From the NCBI RefSeq assembly GCF_001412535.1, contig NZ_CP011774.1, positions 1,297,501 to 1,361,500 of the forward strand: a DNA stretch of 64,000 bases, read 5' to 3'. The position numbers and the translations under genes are program-made. Shown here piece after piece: positions 1-9,217 of this stretch (position 1 is its first letter; the number at the start of each line of letters is the position of its first letter). Source of the stretch: Limnohabitans sp. 63ED37-2. GTDB lineage: Bacteria > Pseudomonadota > Gammaproteobacteria > Burkholderiales > Burkholderiaceae_C. The notes under the pieces were generated by a model. It did not search any database, was not told where the DNA came from, and saw only the letters and a program-made list of their open reading frames with translations.

Positions 1-1
1 C

Positions 2-766
2 TTGGCCCAGTTGTGGTTTGCTGAACATTTTCTGCGCCAGCACCTCCGAACCGATGAACGTGTCATCTCCAACGTGGTGATGATGGGCATGGGTGAGCCG
101 CTGCAAAACTACTCGGCCCTGGTGCCCGCTTTGCGCACCATGCTGGACGACCACGGTTATGGCCTCTCGCGCCGCCGCGTCACGGTGTCCACCTCGGGTG
201 TGGTGCCCATGATTGAGCGTTTGTCGGGTGATTGCCCGGTGGCTTTGGCGGTGTCCCTGCATGCGCCTTTTGATGCGCTGCGCGACAACCTGGTGCCGCT
301 CAACCGCAAATACCCGCTTGACGAGCTCATGCAAGCGTGCATCGGCTACCTGGCCCATGCGCCGCGTGACTTCATCACCTTTGAATACTGCATGCTCGAC
401 GGCGTCAACGACCAGCCCGAGCATGCCAGCACTTTGATTGATCTGGTGCAAAAGCACGCACGTCAAGGCCTGCGTTGCAAGTTCAATCTGATTCCTTTTA
501 ACCCGTTTCCAGCCTCTGGTTTGTTGCGTTCCCCGCATGCGCGTGTGCAAGCCTTTGCCAAACAACTGCAAGACGCGGGTTTGGTCACCACGGTGCGCAA
601 AACCCGGGGTGACGACATCGATGCCGCCTGCGGCCAATTGGCCGGTGATGTCAAAGACCGCACACAGGTCCAATCGCGCATGGCCGAGCAGCGCACCATC
701 TCTTTGGTGCCACTGTCTGCGGTGACTTTTTCGGAGACCCGACATGACACCAAGCCTCAAATCTGA
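2..766 (+). CDS. rlmN: 23S rRNA (adenine-C2)-methyltransferase RlmN, 5' truncated
   Basis: This is the C-terminal two thirds of RlmN, a radical SAM enzyme that methylates C2 of A2503 in 23S rRNA and A37 of some tRNAs. The window edge removes the N-terminus, including the CxxxCxxC iron-sulfur motif, so the first visible codon is not a real start. Visible family signatures are MGMGEPLQNY, TVSTSGVVP, AVSLHAP, EYCMLDGVND and KFNLIPFNPFP, and the C-terminal catalytic cysteine lies in DAACGQLA. The 3' end overlaps the next gene by 23 bases, which suggests translational coupling to the rodZ-like gene. Confidence 0.96.
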   Translation: MAQLWFAEHFLRQHLRTDERVISNVVMMGMGEPLQNYSALVPALRTMLDDHGYGLSRRRVTVSTSGVVPMIERLSGDCPVALAVSLHAPFDALRDNLVPLNRKYPLDELMQACIGYLAHAPRDFITFEYCMLDGVNDQPEHASTLIDLVQKHARQGLRCKFNLIPFNPFPASGLLRSPHARVQAFAKQLQDAGLVTTVRKTRGDDIDAACGQLAGDVKDRTQVQSRMAEQRTISLVPLSAVTFSETRHDTKPQI

Positions 767-1709
767 GTCTGCTTCAGAGACCAGCCTTGCACCGACCCCA
801 GCTTCGGCCGCAACTGCCGGGCAGTTGTTACGCGAGGCCCGCCTGAAGGCAGGCGTGCATTTGGCTGTTTTGTCGGTGACCTTGAAGGTGCCCGTTCGCC
901 AACTGGAGGCACTGGAGGCCGACGAGCTCGACCCGGGCAAAGGGGCTGTTTTTTACCGCGGTCTGGCGTCCAGCGTTTGCCGCCATTTGCACACGGATGC
1001 GGCGCCGATTTTGGCTTTGTTACCGCAAACTTCTGCCCATCTTCAGCCCCTGGTCAGCTCGATCCAACCTCTGGAGTCAGAGGGTTCTGTGCGCATCAAC
1101 AGCGTGCCTTGGGGCCGCATGTTGTCTTCCAAAGTTGTCTGGGTGGCCGCGCTCTTGTTGTTCATGACGGGCGCTTTTCTGTGGATGCCCGGCCCGGGCC
1201 AATGGGCGTGGTTGGACGACGTCAAGTCCTTGATGGCCGATGAAGTGGTGTCGCAGGAGGTCACCGAGCCTGTGGTGCCACCGCCAGCCACGGTGACTGA
1301 AATTTTGCCGGTACCTGTTGTACCCACGGCCTCGGCCGATGCCTCCAGCCCAGCCCCTTCTGCTGCCTCTGTGGTCAGCCCGGCCAGCCCGGCCTTGGCC
1401 CCAGCCGCCCCCATGAGTCAGCCCGTTCAGAGCGCCCCGCCAGCCAAACCAGCGGTCAGCGCCTCAGCAGAACCCGAATGGGTGTTTTCTGCCTCGGGCG
1501 ACAGCTGGCTGGAAGTGCGCAACGCCCAAAAGGCGGTGGTTTGGAGTGGTGTGGTCAAGGCGGGTGAAAGCACACGCATTCAAAGTCCATTGCCCGTCAG
1601 TGTGGTAGTGGGCCGTGCCCAAGTGGTCACAGCCACCTTGCGCGGCCAGCCTTTTGACCTCAAGCCCCACACCCAGGTGACGGTGGCGCGTTTTGAAGTG
1701 AAGGAGTAA
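744..1709 (+). CDS. rodZ: RodZ-like cytoskeletal/HTH membrane protein
   Basis: This 321-residue protein has RodZ architecture. An N-terminal helix-turn-helix of the HTH_25 type covers about residues 25-90, a single membrane helix covers about 131-148 (VVWVAALLLF core), a low-complexity Pro/Ala/Ser/Val linker covers about 175-245, and a C-terminal beta domain of the DUF4115 type closes it. RodZ links MreB filaments to the elongation machinery at the inner membrane. Its position between rlmN and ispG is the usual one in proteobacteria. The N-terminal helices are well kept while the linker looks free to drift. Confidence 0.9.
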   Translation: MTPSLKSESASETSLAPTPASAATAGQLLREARLKAGVHLAVLSVTLKVPVRQLEALEADELDPGKGAVFYRGLASSVCRHLHTDAAPILALLPQTSAHLQPLVSSIQPLESEGSVRINSVPWGRMLSSKVVWVAALLLFMTGAFLWMPGPGQWAWLDDVKSLMADEVVSQEVTEPVVPPPATVTEILPVPVVPTASADASSPAPSAASVVSPASPALAPAAPMSQPVQSAPPAKPAVSASAEPEWVFSASGDSWLEVRNAQKAVVWSGVVKAGESTRIQSPLPVSVVVGRAQVVTATLRGQPFDLKPHTQVTVARFEVKE

Positions 1710-1711
1710 AC

Positions 1712-3001
1712 ATGTCCTCTGCCGACTTGCCCCTGAGCCCTGAGCCGATTGCCATCGCCCGCCCTGCAGTGCGGCGCAGCCGCCAGTCCCAAGTGGTCTG
1801 GGGTTCGCGCGTCGTCACCGTTGGCGGCGGGGCTCCGGTTCGCGTGCAGTCCATGACCAACACCGACACGGTGGATGTGATCGGTACCGCCATCCAGGTC
1901 AAAGAGTTGGCGATTGCCGGCTCAGAGATGGTGCGCATCACGGTCAACACCCCCGAAGCAGCGGAGGCAGTGCCGCACATTCGCGATCAGCTCGACAAAA
2001 TGGGCATCGATGTGCCCCTGATCGGCGACTTTCATTACAACGGACACCGCTTGCTGACTGACTACCCGGCGTGCGCCGAGGCGCTGTCCAAGTACCGCAT
2101 CAACCCCGGCAACGTGGGCAAGGGCGATAAGCGTGATGTGCAGTTCGGTCAGATGATCGAAGCGGCCATGCGCTGGAACAAAGCCATCCGCATCGGTGTG
2201 AACTGGGGTAGCCTCGACCAGGAGTTGTTGGCCGACCTTATGGACACCAACAGCCAACGCGCCAACCCTTGGGAAGCACGTCAAGTCATGTACGAGGCGT
2301 TGATCTCGTCGGCCATCTCGTCGGCCCAGCGTGCCGAAGCCATGGGCCTCAATGGGGACCAAATCGCCTTGTCGTGCAAGGTCTCGGGCGTTCAGGATTT
2401 GATTTCGGTCTACCGCGAGCTCGGTCGCCGCACCGATTACGCGCTGCACCTTGGCCTGACCGAAGCGGGCATGGGCACCAAGGGCACGGTGGCTTCGGCT
2501 GCGGCCTTGTCGGTGCTGCTTCAAGAGGGCATTGGCGACACCATCCGCGTCTCCCTCACCCCCCAGCCGGGCGAAGCACGCACCCAAGAGGTGGTGATCG
2601 CGTCCGAGATTTTGCAGTCGCTGGGATTGCGCATTTTTGTGCCCAGCGTGACCGCTTGCCCCGGCTGCGGCCGCACGACCAGCAGCACCTTTCAAGAACT
2701 GGCCAAACAGATTGATGACTTTTTGCGGGCCCAAATGCCGGTTTGGCGTGCGCGTTACCCCGGGGTCGAAAACCTCAAGGTGGCAGTGATGGGCTGCATC
2801 GTGAACGGCCCTGGCGAAAGCAAGCACGCCGACATCGGCATCAGCCTGCCTGGCACCGGTGAAGCGCCCGCTGCGCCGGTTTTCATCGATGGTGAAAAAC
2901 GCCTGACGCTGCGAGGCGAAGGCATTGCACAAGAGTTCCAGGGGCTGGTTGAAAACTACATTGAGAACCGTTTTGGTTCCGGATCTGCTGAGAAAAAATG
3001 A
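1712..3001 (+). CDS. ispG: (E)-4-hydroxy-3-methylbut-2-enyl-diphosphate synthase
   Basis: IspG (GcpE) carries out the penultimate step of the MEP isoprenoid pathway, converting MEcPP to HMBPP with a [4Fe-4S] cluster and reduced flavodoxin or ferredoxin. The 429-residue product has the three cluster cysteines at about 316 and 319 (ACPGCGRTT) and 362 (MGCIVNGPGE). Other family blocks are VQSMTNTDT near the N-terminus and GDFHYNGHRLL. It starts two bases after rodZ ends, and its stop overlaps the hisS start by four bases, so rodZ-ispG-hisS looks co-translated. Confidence 0.97.
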   Translation: MSSADLPLSPEPIAIARPAVRRSRQSQVVWGSRVVTVGGGAPVRVQSMTNTDTVDVIGTAIQVKELAIAGSEMVRITVNTPEAAEAVPHIRDQLDKMGIDVPLIGDFHYNGHRLLTDYPACAEALSKYRINPGNVGKGDKRDVQFGQMIEAAMRWNKAIRIGVNWGSLDQELLADLMDTNSQRANPWEARQVMYEALISSAISSAQRAEAMGLNGDQIALSCKVSGVQDLISVYRELGRRTDYALHLGLTEAGMGTKGTVASAAALSVLLQEGIGDTIRVSLTPQPGEARTQEVVIASEILQSLGLRIFVPSVTACPGCGRTTSSTFQELAKQIDDFLRAQMPVWRARYPGVENLKVAVMGCIVNGPGESKHADIGISLPGTGEAPAAPVFIDGEKRLTLRGEGIAQEFQGLVENYIENRFGSGSAEKK

Positions 3002-4335
3002 GCGAGTCGCTGAAAGAAAATACCCCCAAGGTCGAAAAAACGGCCAAAGCCCAGAAGCTGGTGGGCGTCAAGGGCATGAATGACATCTTGCCGCCCGATT
3101 CGGCCCGCTGGGAATGGCTGGAGGGCCAGGTACGCGCTTTGATGGCACGGTATGCCTACCGCAACGTGCGCTTGCCCATCGTCGAGCCCACCGCATTGTT
3201 TGTGCGCGGTTTGGGCGAGGTCACCGACATCGTCGAGAAGGAGATGTACTCCTTTGAAGACCGCTTGAACGGCGAGCAACTGACCCTACGTCCCGAAGGC
3301 ACGGCCGGATTGGTGCGGTCGGTCGTTGAGCACAACCTGCTGTACGAAGGGGGCAAGCGCCTTTACTACATGGGCCCCATGTTCCGCCACGAGCGCCCGC
3401 AGCGCGGCCGTTACCGCCAGTTTCACCAAATCGGCGCCGAAGTGCTGGGCTTTGGCGGAGCAGAGGTCGATGCCGAGCTGATCTTGCTGGCCAATGACCT
3501 GTGGAAGGTGTTGGGCCTGAAAGACGTTCGCCTGGAACTCAACAGCTTGGGTCAACCGGCCGAGCGCCAAGCCCACCGCGCCGCGCTGATTGCGCACTTG
3601 GAAAAACACAGCGATGTGCTCGACGAAGAGGCCAAGCGCCGCCTGCACAGCAACCCGCTGCGCATCCTGGACACCAAAAACCCGGCCATGCAAAGCGTGG
3701 TCGAGGCCGCGCCCCGTTTGCTCGACTTTTTGGGTGAGGCCTCTTTGGCCCACTTCAACGCGGTCAAGGCCATCCTAGATGCCAATGGCGTGGCCTACAG
3801 CATCAACCCACGTCTGGTGCGTGGGATGGATTACTACAACCTCACGGTGTTCGAGTTCATCACCACCAGCCTGGGTTCGCAAGGCACCATCTGCGGTGGT
3901 GGCCGATACGATTACCTGATTGAGCAAGTGGGCGGCAAGCCCGCCCCCGCCGTGGGCTGGGCTTTGGGCGTTGAGCGCGTTCTCGAACTCATCAAAGAGC
4001 AGGGCGAGGCCTTGCCCGACCTGGCCCCTGATGTTTACGCCATCATTCCCGAAACTGCTGCTTTGCCGGTGGCCATGCAGGTGCTGCAAACCTTGCGAGC
4101 TTGCGGCGTCTCGGCCCAAATGCACGCGGGCAGTGGTGAAGGCATGGGCAGCATGAAGTCTCAATTCAAAAAAGCCGATGGCTCAGGTGCACGATTTGCC
4201 CTGGTTTTTGGGGCCGAAGAGTTGGCCCAAGGCCATGTGGCGGTCAAATCACTGCGTGACGGCGAAGGTGCCCAGCGCACCGAGCCGCTGAACACGGTGG
4301 CCGCTTGGGCCCACAGCCTACAATCCGCGCTTTGA
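2998..4335 (+). CDS. hisS: Histidyl-tRNA synthetase
   Basis: This class II aminoacyl-tRNA synthetase charges tRNA-His. The 445-residue protein has the normal length. Class II motif 2 appears as MGPMFRHERPQRGRYRQFHQ, the HisRS-specific histidine-binding loop as LVRGMDYYNLTVFEF, and motif 3 around GWALGVERVLEL. The C-terminal anticodon-binding domain starts at about residue 340. The ATG overlaps the ispG stop (ATGA). A lysine-rich N-terminal extension of about 20 residues precedes the conserved GVKGMNDILP block, a common variation. Not to be confused with hisZ at 11.8 kb, which is a synthetase-like paralogue without charging activity. Confidence 0.97.
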   Translation: MSESLKENTPKVEKTAKAQKLVGVKGMNDILPPDSARWEWLEGQVRALMARYAYRNVRLPIVEPTALFVRGLGEVTDIVEKEMYSFEDRLNGEQLTLRPEGTAGLVRSVVEHNLLYEGGKRLYYMGPMFRHERPQRGRYRQFHQIGAEVLGFGGAEVDAELILLANDLWKVLGLKDVRLELNSLGQPAERQAHRAALIAHLEKHSDVLDEEAKRRLHSNPLRILDTKNPAMQSVVEAAPRLLDFLGEASLAHFNAVKAILDANGVAYSINPRLVRGMDYYNLTVFEFITTSLGSQGTICGGGRYDYLIEQVGGKPAPAVGWALGVERVLELIKEQGEALPDLAPDVYAIIPETAALPVAMQVLQTLRACGVSAQMHAGSGEGMGSMKSQFKKADGSGARFALVFGAEELAQGHVAVKSLRDGEGAQRTEPLNTVAAWAHSLQSAL

Positions 4336-4359
4336 TGCGCTCATTTACTGATTTACACC

Positions 4360-5040
4360 ATGGCCAAAGCCCTCGACCTCGAAGAACAAGAACAACTTGA
4401 CCAGATCAAGCATTTTTGGAAGCAATACGGCAACCTGATTTCCTGGGTGCTGATCGTCATTTTGGGCGGCTATGCCGCTTGGAACGGCTACCAATACTGG
4501 CAACGCGACCAAGCCGCCAAGGCGGCGGTGCTGTTTGACGAGGTGGAGCGTGCGGTCGTCTCTGGGGATGTGGTCCGTGTGGAGCGCAGCCTGGCCGACA
4601 TGAAGGACAAGTTTGGTGGCACGCATTACGCCCACCAGGCCGCCATGCTGGCCGCCAAGGCTTTGCAGTCCAAAGACAAGGCCGATGCGGCCCGCGCGGC
4701 TTTGAAGTGGGTGGTGGACGGCGCCCCCGATCCAGCGTACCGCGACATTGCCCGTTTGCGCTTGTCAGCTCTTTTGATGGACGCGGGTTCCCACGATGAA
4801 GCCCTGACCCAATTGAGCGCGCCTTTCACGCCGGCCATGGCCGGTCTGGCCGCTGACCTGCGTGGCGATGTCTTGCATGCCAAAGGCCAAAAAGCCGAAG
4901 CCGCCAGTGCCTACCAAAGTGCTTGGCAGCAGTTGACCGACAGCCCGGATTACCGCCGCTTGGTTCAAGCCAAGCTCAATGCCTTGGGCCTCGATCCCCA
5001 GGTAGCCACCCCGGCCAATGCCTCAGGAAACACCAAGTGA
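4360..5040 (+). CDS. yfgM: YfgM-type tetratricopeptide ancillary translocon protein
   Basis: This 226-residue protein has a short cytoplasmic N-terminus, one membrane helix at about residues 28-46 (WVLIVILGGYAAWNGYQYW) and a periplasmic helical-repeat domain, the layout of YfgM/TPR_21 family proteins. YfgM works with PpiD at the SecYEG translocon and influences envelope stress responses. It sits between hisS and bamB as in many gamma- and betaproteobacteria. The next gene begins inside its stop region (GTGA overlap), which implies coupled translation with bamB. Confidence 0.88.
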   Translation: MAKALDLEEQEQLDQIKHFWKQYGNLISWVLIVILGGYAAWNGYQYWQRDQAAKAAVLFDEVERAVVSGDVVRVERSLADMKDKFGGTHYAHQAAMLAAKALQSKDKADAARAALKWVVDGAPDPAYRDIARLRLSALLMDAGSHDEALTQLSAPFTPAMAGLAADLRGDVLHAKGQKAEAASAYQSAWQQLTDSPDYRRLVQAKLNALGLDPQVATPANASGNTK

Positions 5041-6170
5041 CCACTTTGTTGACCTCTGCTTGCAATCGTTGGCTGGCTTGGGCCAGTTTGGCCTTGTTGT
5101 CGGCTTGCTCCAGTGCACCTGACAAGCCCCAGCCGGCGCCTTTGCCTGCGGTCAGTGGCACGTTCAAGCTGCAAAAAGCCTGGACCAACCAGGTCGGCGA
5201 GGTCAGCACACCGCTCATGGCCTCGGTGCATGGCCAGCAAGTGGCCGTGGCCTCTACCCTCGGCCAATTGGCCCTGATCGATGCAGGCACAGGCCGAGAC
5301 GTCTGGCGTCTGAACTTGGGCTCACCCATTCAGGCGGGCGTGGGTGGTGATGGCCAGCGGTTTGCCGTGGTCACGCGCAACAACGAACTCGTGACCGTCG
5401 AGTCTGGCCGGGTCCTGTGGCGTCAGCCCTTGCCAGCTTTGTCTTACACCCCGCCATTGGTGGCGGGTGCCCGTGTTTTTGTGTTGACAGGTGACCGAAG
5501 CGTGAGCGCCTTTGATGGCGCCACTGGGCAGAAGCTTTGGACGCAACAGCGCTCGGGTGACCCCCTGGTGCTGCGCCAGGCCGGCTTGCTGATGCCTGTG
5601 GGCGACCAGTTGCTGGTGGGGTGGGGCGGACGTCTGGCCTCCCTGAACCCGACAACGGGCGGTGTGCGCTGGGAAACCCTGGTGGGCAGCACCCGCGGCA
5701 CCAACGAAGTCGAACGATTGGTTGACTTGGTGGCGGGTGCCAGTCGGGTGGGCAACTCGGTCTGTGTGCGTGCATTCCAGGCCTCAGTGGCCTGTGTCGA
5801 TGGCAGCAATGGCCGGATGGCCTGGAGCCGTGCCGCACAGGGACACCAAGGCCTGGACGGTGATGCCCAAACCCTGTGGGGTGTCGAGTCCGATGGCAAG
5901 GTGCTGGCTTGGCAACGCGCTTCGGGCACGCCGCTGTGGACACAAGAAGCCTTGCGTTTTAGGGGCTTGAGCTTGCCTTTGGCTTGGGGCCAAGCGCTGG
6001 TGGTGGGGGATCAGGACGGTTGGGTTCATGCCCTTTCGCCCAAAGATGGACAGCCCTTGCAGCGCATGGCCACCGATGGCAGCGCCATCACCGGCCGACC
6101 CGTGGCCGTGGGTCAGACTTTGGTGGTGGTGACACGCACCGGGGGCGTCTTCGGATTTCGCCCTGAATGA
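5037..6170 (+). CDS. bamB: Outer membrane assembly lipoprotein BamB
   Basis: BamB is the beta-propeller lipoprotein of the BAM complex that inserts outer-membrane beta-barrels. I chose the GTG at 5037, overlapping the yfgM stop as GTGA, because it places a signal peptide and lipobox directly at the N-terminus (LALLSAC, lipidated Cys about residue 23). A longer frame from 4923 would lie wholly inside yfgM. The roughly 377-residue product has repeated PQQ-like blades such as GTGRDVWRLNL, GATGQKLWTQ and ASGTPLWTQ. The order hisS-yfgM-bamB-der supports the call. Confidence 0.95.
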   Translation: MTTLLTSACNRWLAWASLALLSACSSAPDKPQPAPLPAVSGTFKLQKAWTNQVGEVSTPLMASVHGQQVAVASTLGQLALIDAGTGRDVWRLNLGSPIQAGVGGDGQRFAVVTRNNELVTVESGRVLWRQPLPALSYTPPLVAGARVFVLTGDRSVSAFDGATGQKLWTQQRSGDPLVLRQAGLLMPVGDQLLVGWGGRLASLNPTTGGVRWETLVGSTRGTNEVERLVDLVAGASRVGNSVCVRAFQASVACVDGSNGRMAWSRAAQGHQGLDGDAQTLWGVESDGKVLAWQRASGTPLWTQEALRFRGLSLPLAWGQALVVGDQDGWVHALSPKDGQPLQRMATDGSAITGRPVAVGQTLVVVTRTGGVFGFRPE

Positions 6171-6189
6171 TGGATCGGAAAATTTTTAA

Positions 6190-7530
6190 GTGAAACCTGT
6201 TCTGGCCCTCGTTGGCCGCCCCAATGTGGGCAAATCCACGCTGTTCAACCGCCTCACCAAGAGCCGGGACGCCATCGTGGCCGATTTTGCGGGTCTGACC
6301 CGAGACCGCCATTACGGCAATGGCAAACAAGGCCGTCAGGAATTCATCGTCATCGACACGGGCGGTTTTGAGCCCGATGCCAGTGCGGGCATCTACAAAG
6401 AGATGGCCAAACAGACCCAGCAGGCTGTGGCCGAGGCTGACATCGTCATTTTTGTGGTGGACGCGCGTGGTGGCTTGTCAGCACAAGACCACGACATCGC
6501 TAAATACTTGCGCAAGATCGGCAAGCCTTGTTTGCTGGTGGCCAACAAGGCCGAAGGCATGCTCGAAGGCATTCAGCTGACCGAGTTCTATGAGCTGGGC
6601 CTGGGTGAGGTGATCGCCATCTCGGCCGCGCACGGGCAGGGCACACGCGGCCTGGTCGAGCTGGCTTTTGAGTCGCTGAATCTGCCCGATGAACCCGAAG
6701 AAACCGAAGAAGACCCCTCGGTCATCAAACTGGCGGTGGCCGGTCGCCCCAACGTGGGCAAGTCCACCCTGATCAACACCTGGCTGGGCGAAGAGCGCTT
6801 GGTGGCTTTTGACATGCCGGGCACCACACGCGACGCGATCAGCGTGCCTTTTGAGCGCCAAGGTCAAAAATTCGAGCTGATCGACACGGCCGGTTTGCGC
6901 CGCAAAGGCAAGGTGTTCGAAGCCATCGAGAAATTTTCGGTGGTCAAAACCCTTCAAGCCATTGAGTCGGCCAATGTGGTCTTGCTTTTGCTTGACGCCG
7001 AGCAGGGCGTGACCGATCAGGACGCCCACATCGCTGGTTACGCGCTGGAAAGCGGCCGCGCGATGGTGCTGGCGGTGAACAAATGGGATGCGGTGGATGA
7101 ATACCAGCGCCAGTTGGTGCAGCGCTCAATTGAAAACCGCTTGCCATTTTTGAGTTTTGCCAACGTGCACTTCATCTCGGCCAAGAAGCGTCAAGGTTTG
7201 GGGCCGGTCTGGAACTCGATTGTGCAGGCTCACAAATCGGCCATGTGCAAGATGAGCACGCCCATCTTGACGCGCTTGCTGCTCGAAGCGGTGCAATTCC
7301 AAAGCCCCCAGCGCGGCGGCATGTTCCGCCCCAAAATGCGTTACGCCCACCAAGGCGGCATGAACCCGCCCGTGATCGTGATCCACGGCAATTCACTGGA
7401 ACACGTCACCGACAGCTACAAGCGCTTTTTGGAAGGGCGTTTTCGCAAGGCCTTCAATCTGTCGGGTACGCCGTTGCGAATTGAAATGAAAACATCTACA
7501 AATCCTTTTGCGGACAAAGAATCCAGCTGA
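6190..7530 (+). CDS. der: Ribosome biogenesis GTPase Der (EngA)
   Basis: Der is the tandem-GTPase factor for 50S subunit maturation. Two complete G domains are visible: the first P-loop is GRPNVGKSTLFN at about residues 8-19, the second GRPNVGKSTLIN near 185, each followed by DTGG/DTAG and NKAE/NKWD motifs. A KH-like C-terminal domain completes the normal 446-residue length. The start is GTG. Only 19 bases separate it from bamB. Confidence 0.97.
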   Translation: MKPVLALVGRPNVGKSTLFNRLTKSRDAIVADFAGLTRDRHYGNGKQGRQEFIVIDTGGFEPDASAGIYKEMAKQTQQAVAEADIVIFVVDARGGLSAQDHDIAKYLRKIGKPCLLVANKAEGMLEGIQLTEFYELGLGEVIAISAAHGQGTRGLVELAFESLNLPDEPEETEEDPSVIKLAVAGRPNVGKSTLINTWLGEERLVAFDMPGTTRDAISVPFERQGQKFELIDTAGLRRKGKVFEAIEKFSVVKTLQAIESANVVLLLLDAEQGVTDQDAHIAGYALESGRAMVLAVNKWDAVDEYQRQLVQRSIENRLPFLSFANVHFISAKKRQGLGPVWNSIVQAHKSAMCKMSTPILTRLLLEAVQFQSPQRGGMFRPKMRYAHQGGMNPPVIVIHGNSLEHVTDSYKRFLEGRFRKAFNLSGTPLRIEMKTSTNPFADKESS

Positions 7531-7618
7531 TATTTGTGGAATTGCCTTTTCTATGAGGGTTACCCCCTGACCCTGTGGTAAGGTCAAGGCTTCAAAACTT
7601 CTGAACACGGAGAATATC

Positions 7619-7864
7619 GTGAGCAATAAAGGTCAACTTTTGCAAGACCCCTTCCTGAATGCGCTGCGCCGTGAGCATGTGCCGGTGTCTATCTATTTGG
7701 TCAATGGCATCAAGTTGCAAGGTCAAATTGAGTCTTTTGACCAGTACGTAGTGCTTTTGCGCAATACGGTCACCCAAATGGTTTACAAACACGCCATCTC
7801 GACCATTGTCCCCGGTCGCTCCGTCACATTCAGCACGCCCGAAACGGGTGAAATCACCGCTTGA
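7619..7864 (+). CDS. hfq: RNA chaperone Hfq
   Basis: Hfq is the hexameric Sm-like RNA chaperone that matches small RNAs to mRNAs. The 81-residue sequence begins with the conserved block containing LLQDPFLNALRR, then VNGIKLQGQIESFDQY (Sm1) and YKHAISTIVP (Sm2, containing YKHA). The start is GTG with GGAG ten bases upstream. It is short because the flexible C-terminal tail found in E. coli Hfq is nearly absent, as is usual in Burkholderiales. Located between der and hflX, the classic hfq-hflX-hflKC arrangement. Confidence 0.98.
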   Translation: MSNKGQLLQDPFLNALRREHVPVSIYLVNGIKLQGQIESFDQYVVLLRNTVTQMVYKHAISTIVPGRSVTFSTPETGEITA

Positions 7865-7916
7865 TGCGGTTTTTACTCGCCCGGTGGTGTGATGTCACCG
7901 CTGGAGGTTGCTGACA

Positions 7917-9104
7917 TTGTCTGAAACAAAATCCAACCAAGTCGCGCCGACCTTGCTGGTCGGCGTTGACTTTGGACTGCCGCATTTTGACGGCGAACTC
8001 CAAGAACTCGGTCTTCTGGCCGAATCCGGTGGCTTGAAGCCCGTGGCCCGCCTGACCTGCAAACGCAAAGCTCCAGACCCCGCACTTTTTGTCGGCAGCG
8101 GCAAGGCCGACGAGATCAAAGAGCTGGCCCTCATGCACGGTGCCGTTGAGGTCTTGTTCGATCAAGCCTTGAGCCCAGCGCAACAGCGCAATCTGGAGCG
8201 TCACATCGGTTTGCCGGTGAACGACCGCACCTTGCTGATCCTGGAAATTTTTGGCCAGCGTGCCCGCAGCCACGAGGGCAAACTGCAGGTGGAACTGGCC
8301 CGGCAGCAGTACCTGAGCACCCGCTTGGTGCGCCGCTGGTCTCACCTGGAGCGCCAAAGCGGCGGCATCGGTATGCGCGGTGGCCCGGGCGAGACCCAAA
8401 TCGAACTTGACCGCCGCATGATCAACGACTCGATCAAGCGCATCAAGGAGCGATTGGTCAAAGTCAAAAAGCAGCGCAATACCCAGCGCCGCCAGCGCGA
8501 ACGCCGCGACACCTTCAACATTTCATTGGTGGGTTACACCAACGCGGGCAAGTCCACCTTGTTCAATGCGCTGGTCAAGGCGCGTGCTTACGCGGCCGAC
8601 CAGTTGTTTGCCACGCTGGACACCACCACGCGCCAGTTGTATCTGGGCGAGGCGGGCCGCTCGGTCTCCTTGTCTGACACGGTGGGTTTCATCCGTGATC
8701 TGCCGCACGGTCTGGTCGAAGCCTTCCAGGCCACTTTGCAAGAAGCCACCGAAGCCGATTTGCTGCTGCATGTGGTGGATGCGGCCAACCCTGATTTTCC
8801 GGAGCAGATGGCCGAAGTGCAAAAAGTGCTGGCCGAGATCGGTGCCTCCCAGGTGCCGCAGCTGCTGGTCTTCAATAAACTCGATTCTCTGCCCGCTGAG
8901 CGTTACCCCTTGCAAATGCAAGACCAGTACGAACTCGATGGCCATGCCGTGACGCGTGTGTTTCTGAGCGCACGAAGCGGTGAGGGGCTGCCCCTTTTGC
9001 GCTCGACCCTCGCCGACATCGTCAAGGCCGCGCTGCCTGCAGCCGAGTCGCCAGAGCCCGATCCCCGTGACTTGGACCGGGAATATCCCGGTGACCTGCC
9101 TTGA
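7917..9104 (+). CDS. hflX: GTPase HflX
   Basis: HflX is a ribosome-associated GTPase that splits stalled 70S ribosomes under stress. The G1 motif GYTNAGKSTLFN begins near residue 206, with DTVGFI (G3) and NKLD (G4) after it, and an N-terminal HflX domain contains GGIGMRGGPGETQIELDRR. I prefer the TTG at 7917 because GGAGG (7903-7907) then has a nine-base spacer. A TTG at 7908 is in frame but would sit directly against the Shine-Dalgarno. Product about 395 residues. Confidence 0.95.
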   Translation: MSETKSNQVAPTLLVGVDFGLPHFDGELQELGLLAESGGLKPVARLTCKRKAPDPALFVGSGKADEIKELALMHGAVEVLFDQALSPAQQRNLERHIGLPVNDRTLLILEIFGQRARSHEGKLQVELARQQYLSTRLVRRWSHLERQSGGIGMRGGPGETQIELDRRMINDSIKRIKERLVKVKKQRNTQRRQRERRDTFNISLVGYTNAGKSTLFNALVKARAYAADQLFATLDTTTRQLYLGEAGRSVSLSDTVGFIRDLPHGLVEAFQATLQEATEADLLLHVVDAANPDFPEQMAEVQKVLAEIGASQVPQLLVFNKLDSLPAERYPLQMQDQYELDGHAVTRVFLSARSGEGLPLLRSTLADIVKAALPAAESPEPDPRDLDREYPGDLP

Positions 9105-9217
9105 GTGGCCCTTAAATTCGGCACAATGCTGTTTCGTCATCCAGACAAAGACAAAGAACCATGAATTTTCACCTGCCAGCCCTGCGATGGTCCTTGCTGC
9201 CCGCAAAGATACGAGGC

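Noticed and set aside
1922..2932. A 336-residue minus-strand frame within ispG
   Set aside because: Antisense shadow of a strongly conserved gene.
4923..5036. Longer N-terminus for bamB
   Set aside because: It overlaps yfgM entirely and has no signal-peptide logic. The GTG at 5037 gives a proper lipoprotein signal.
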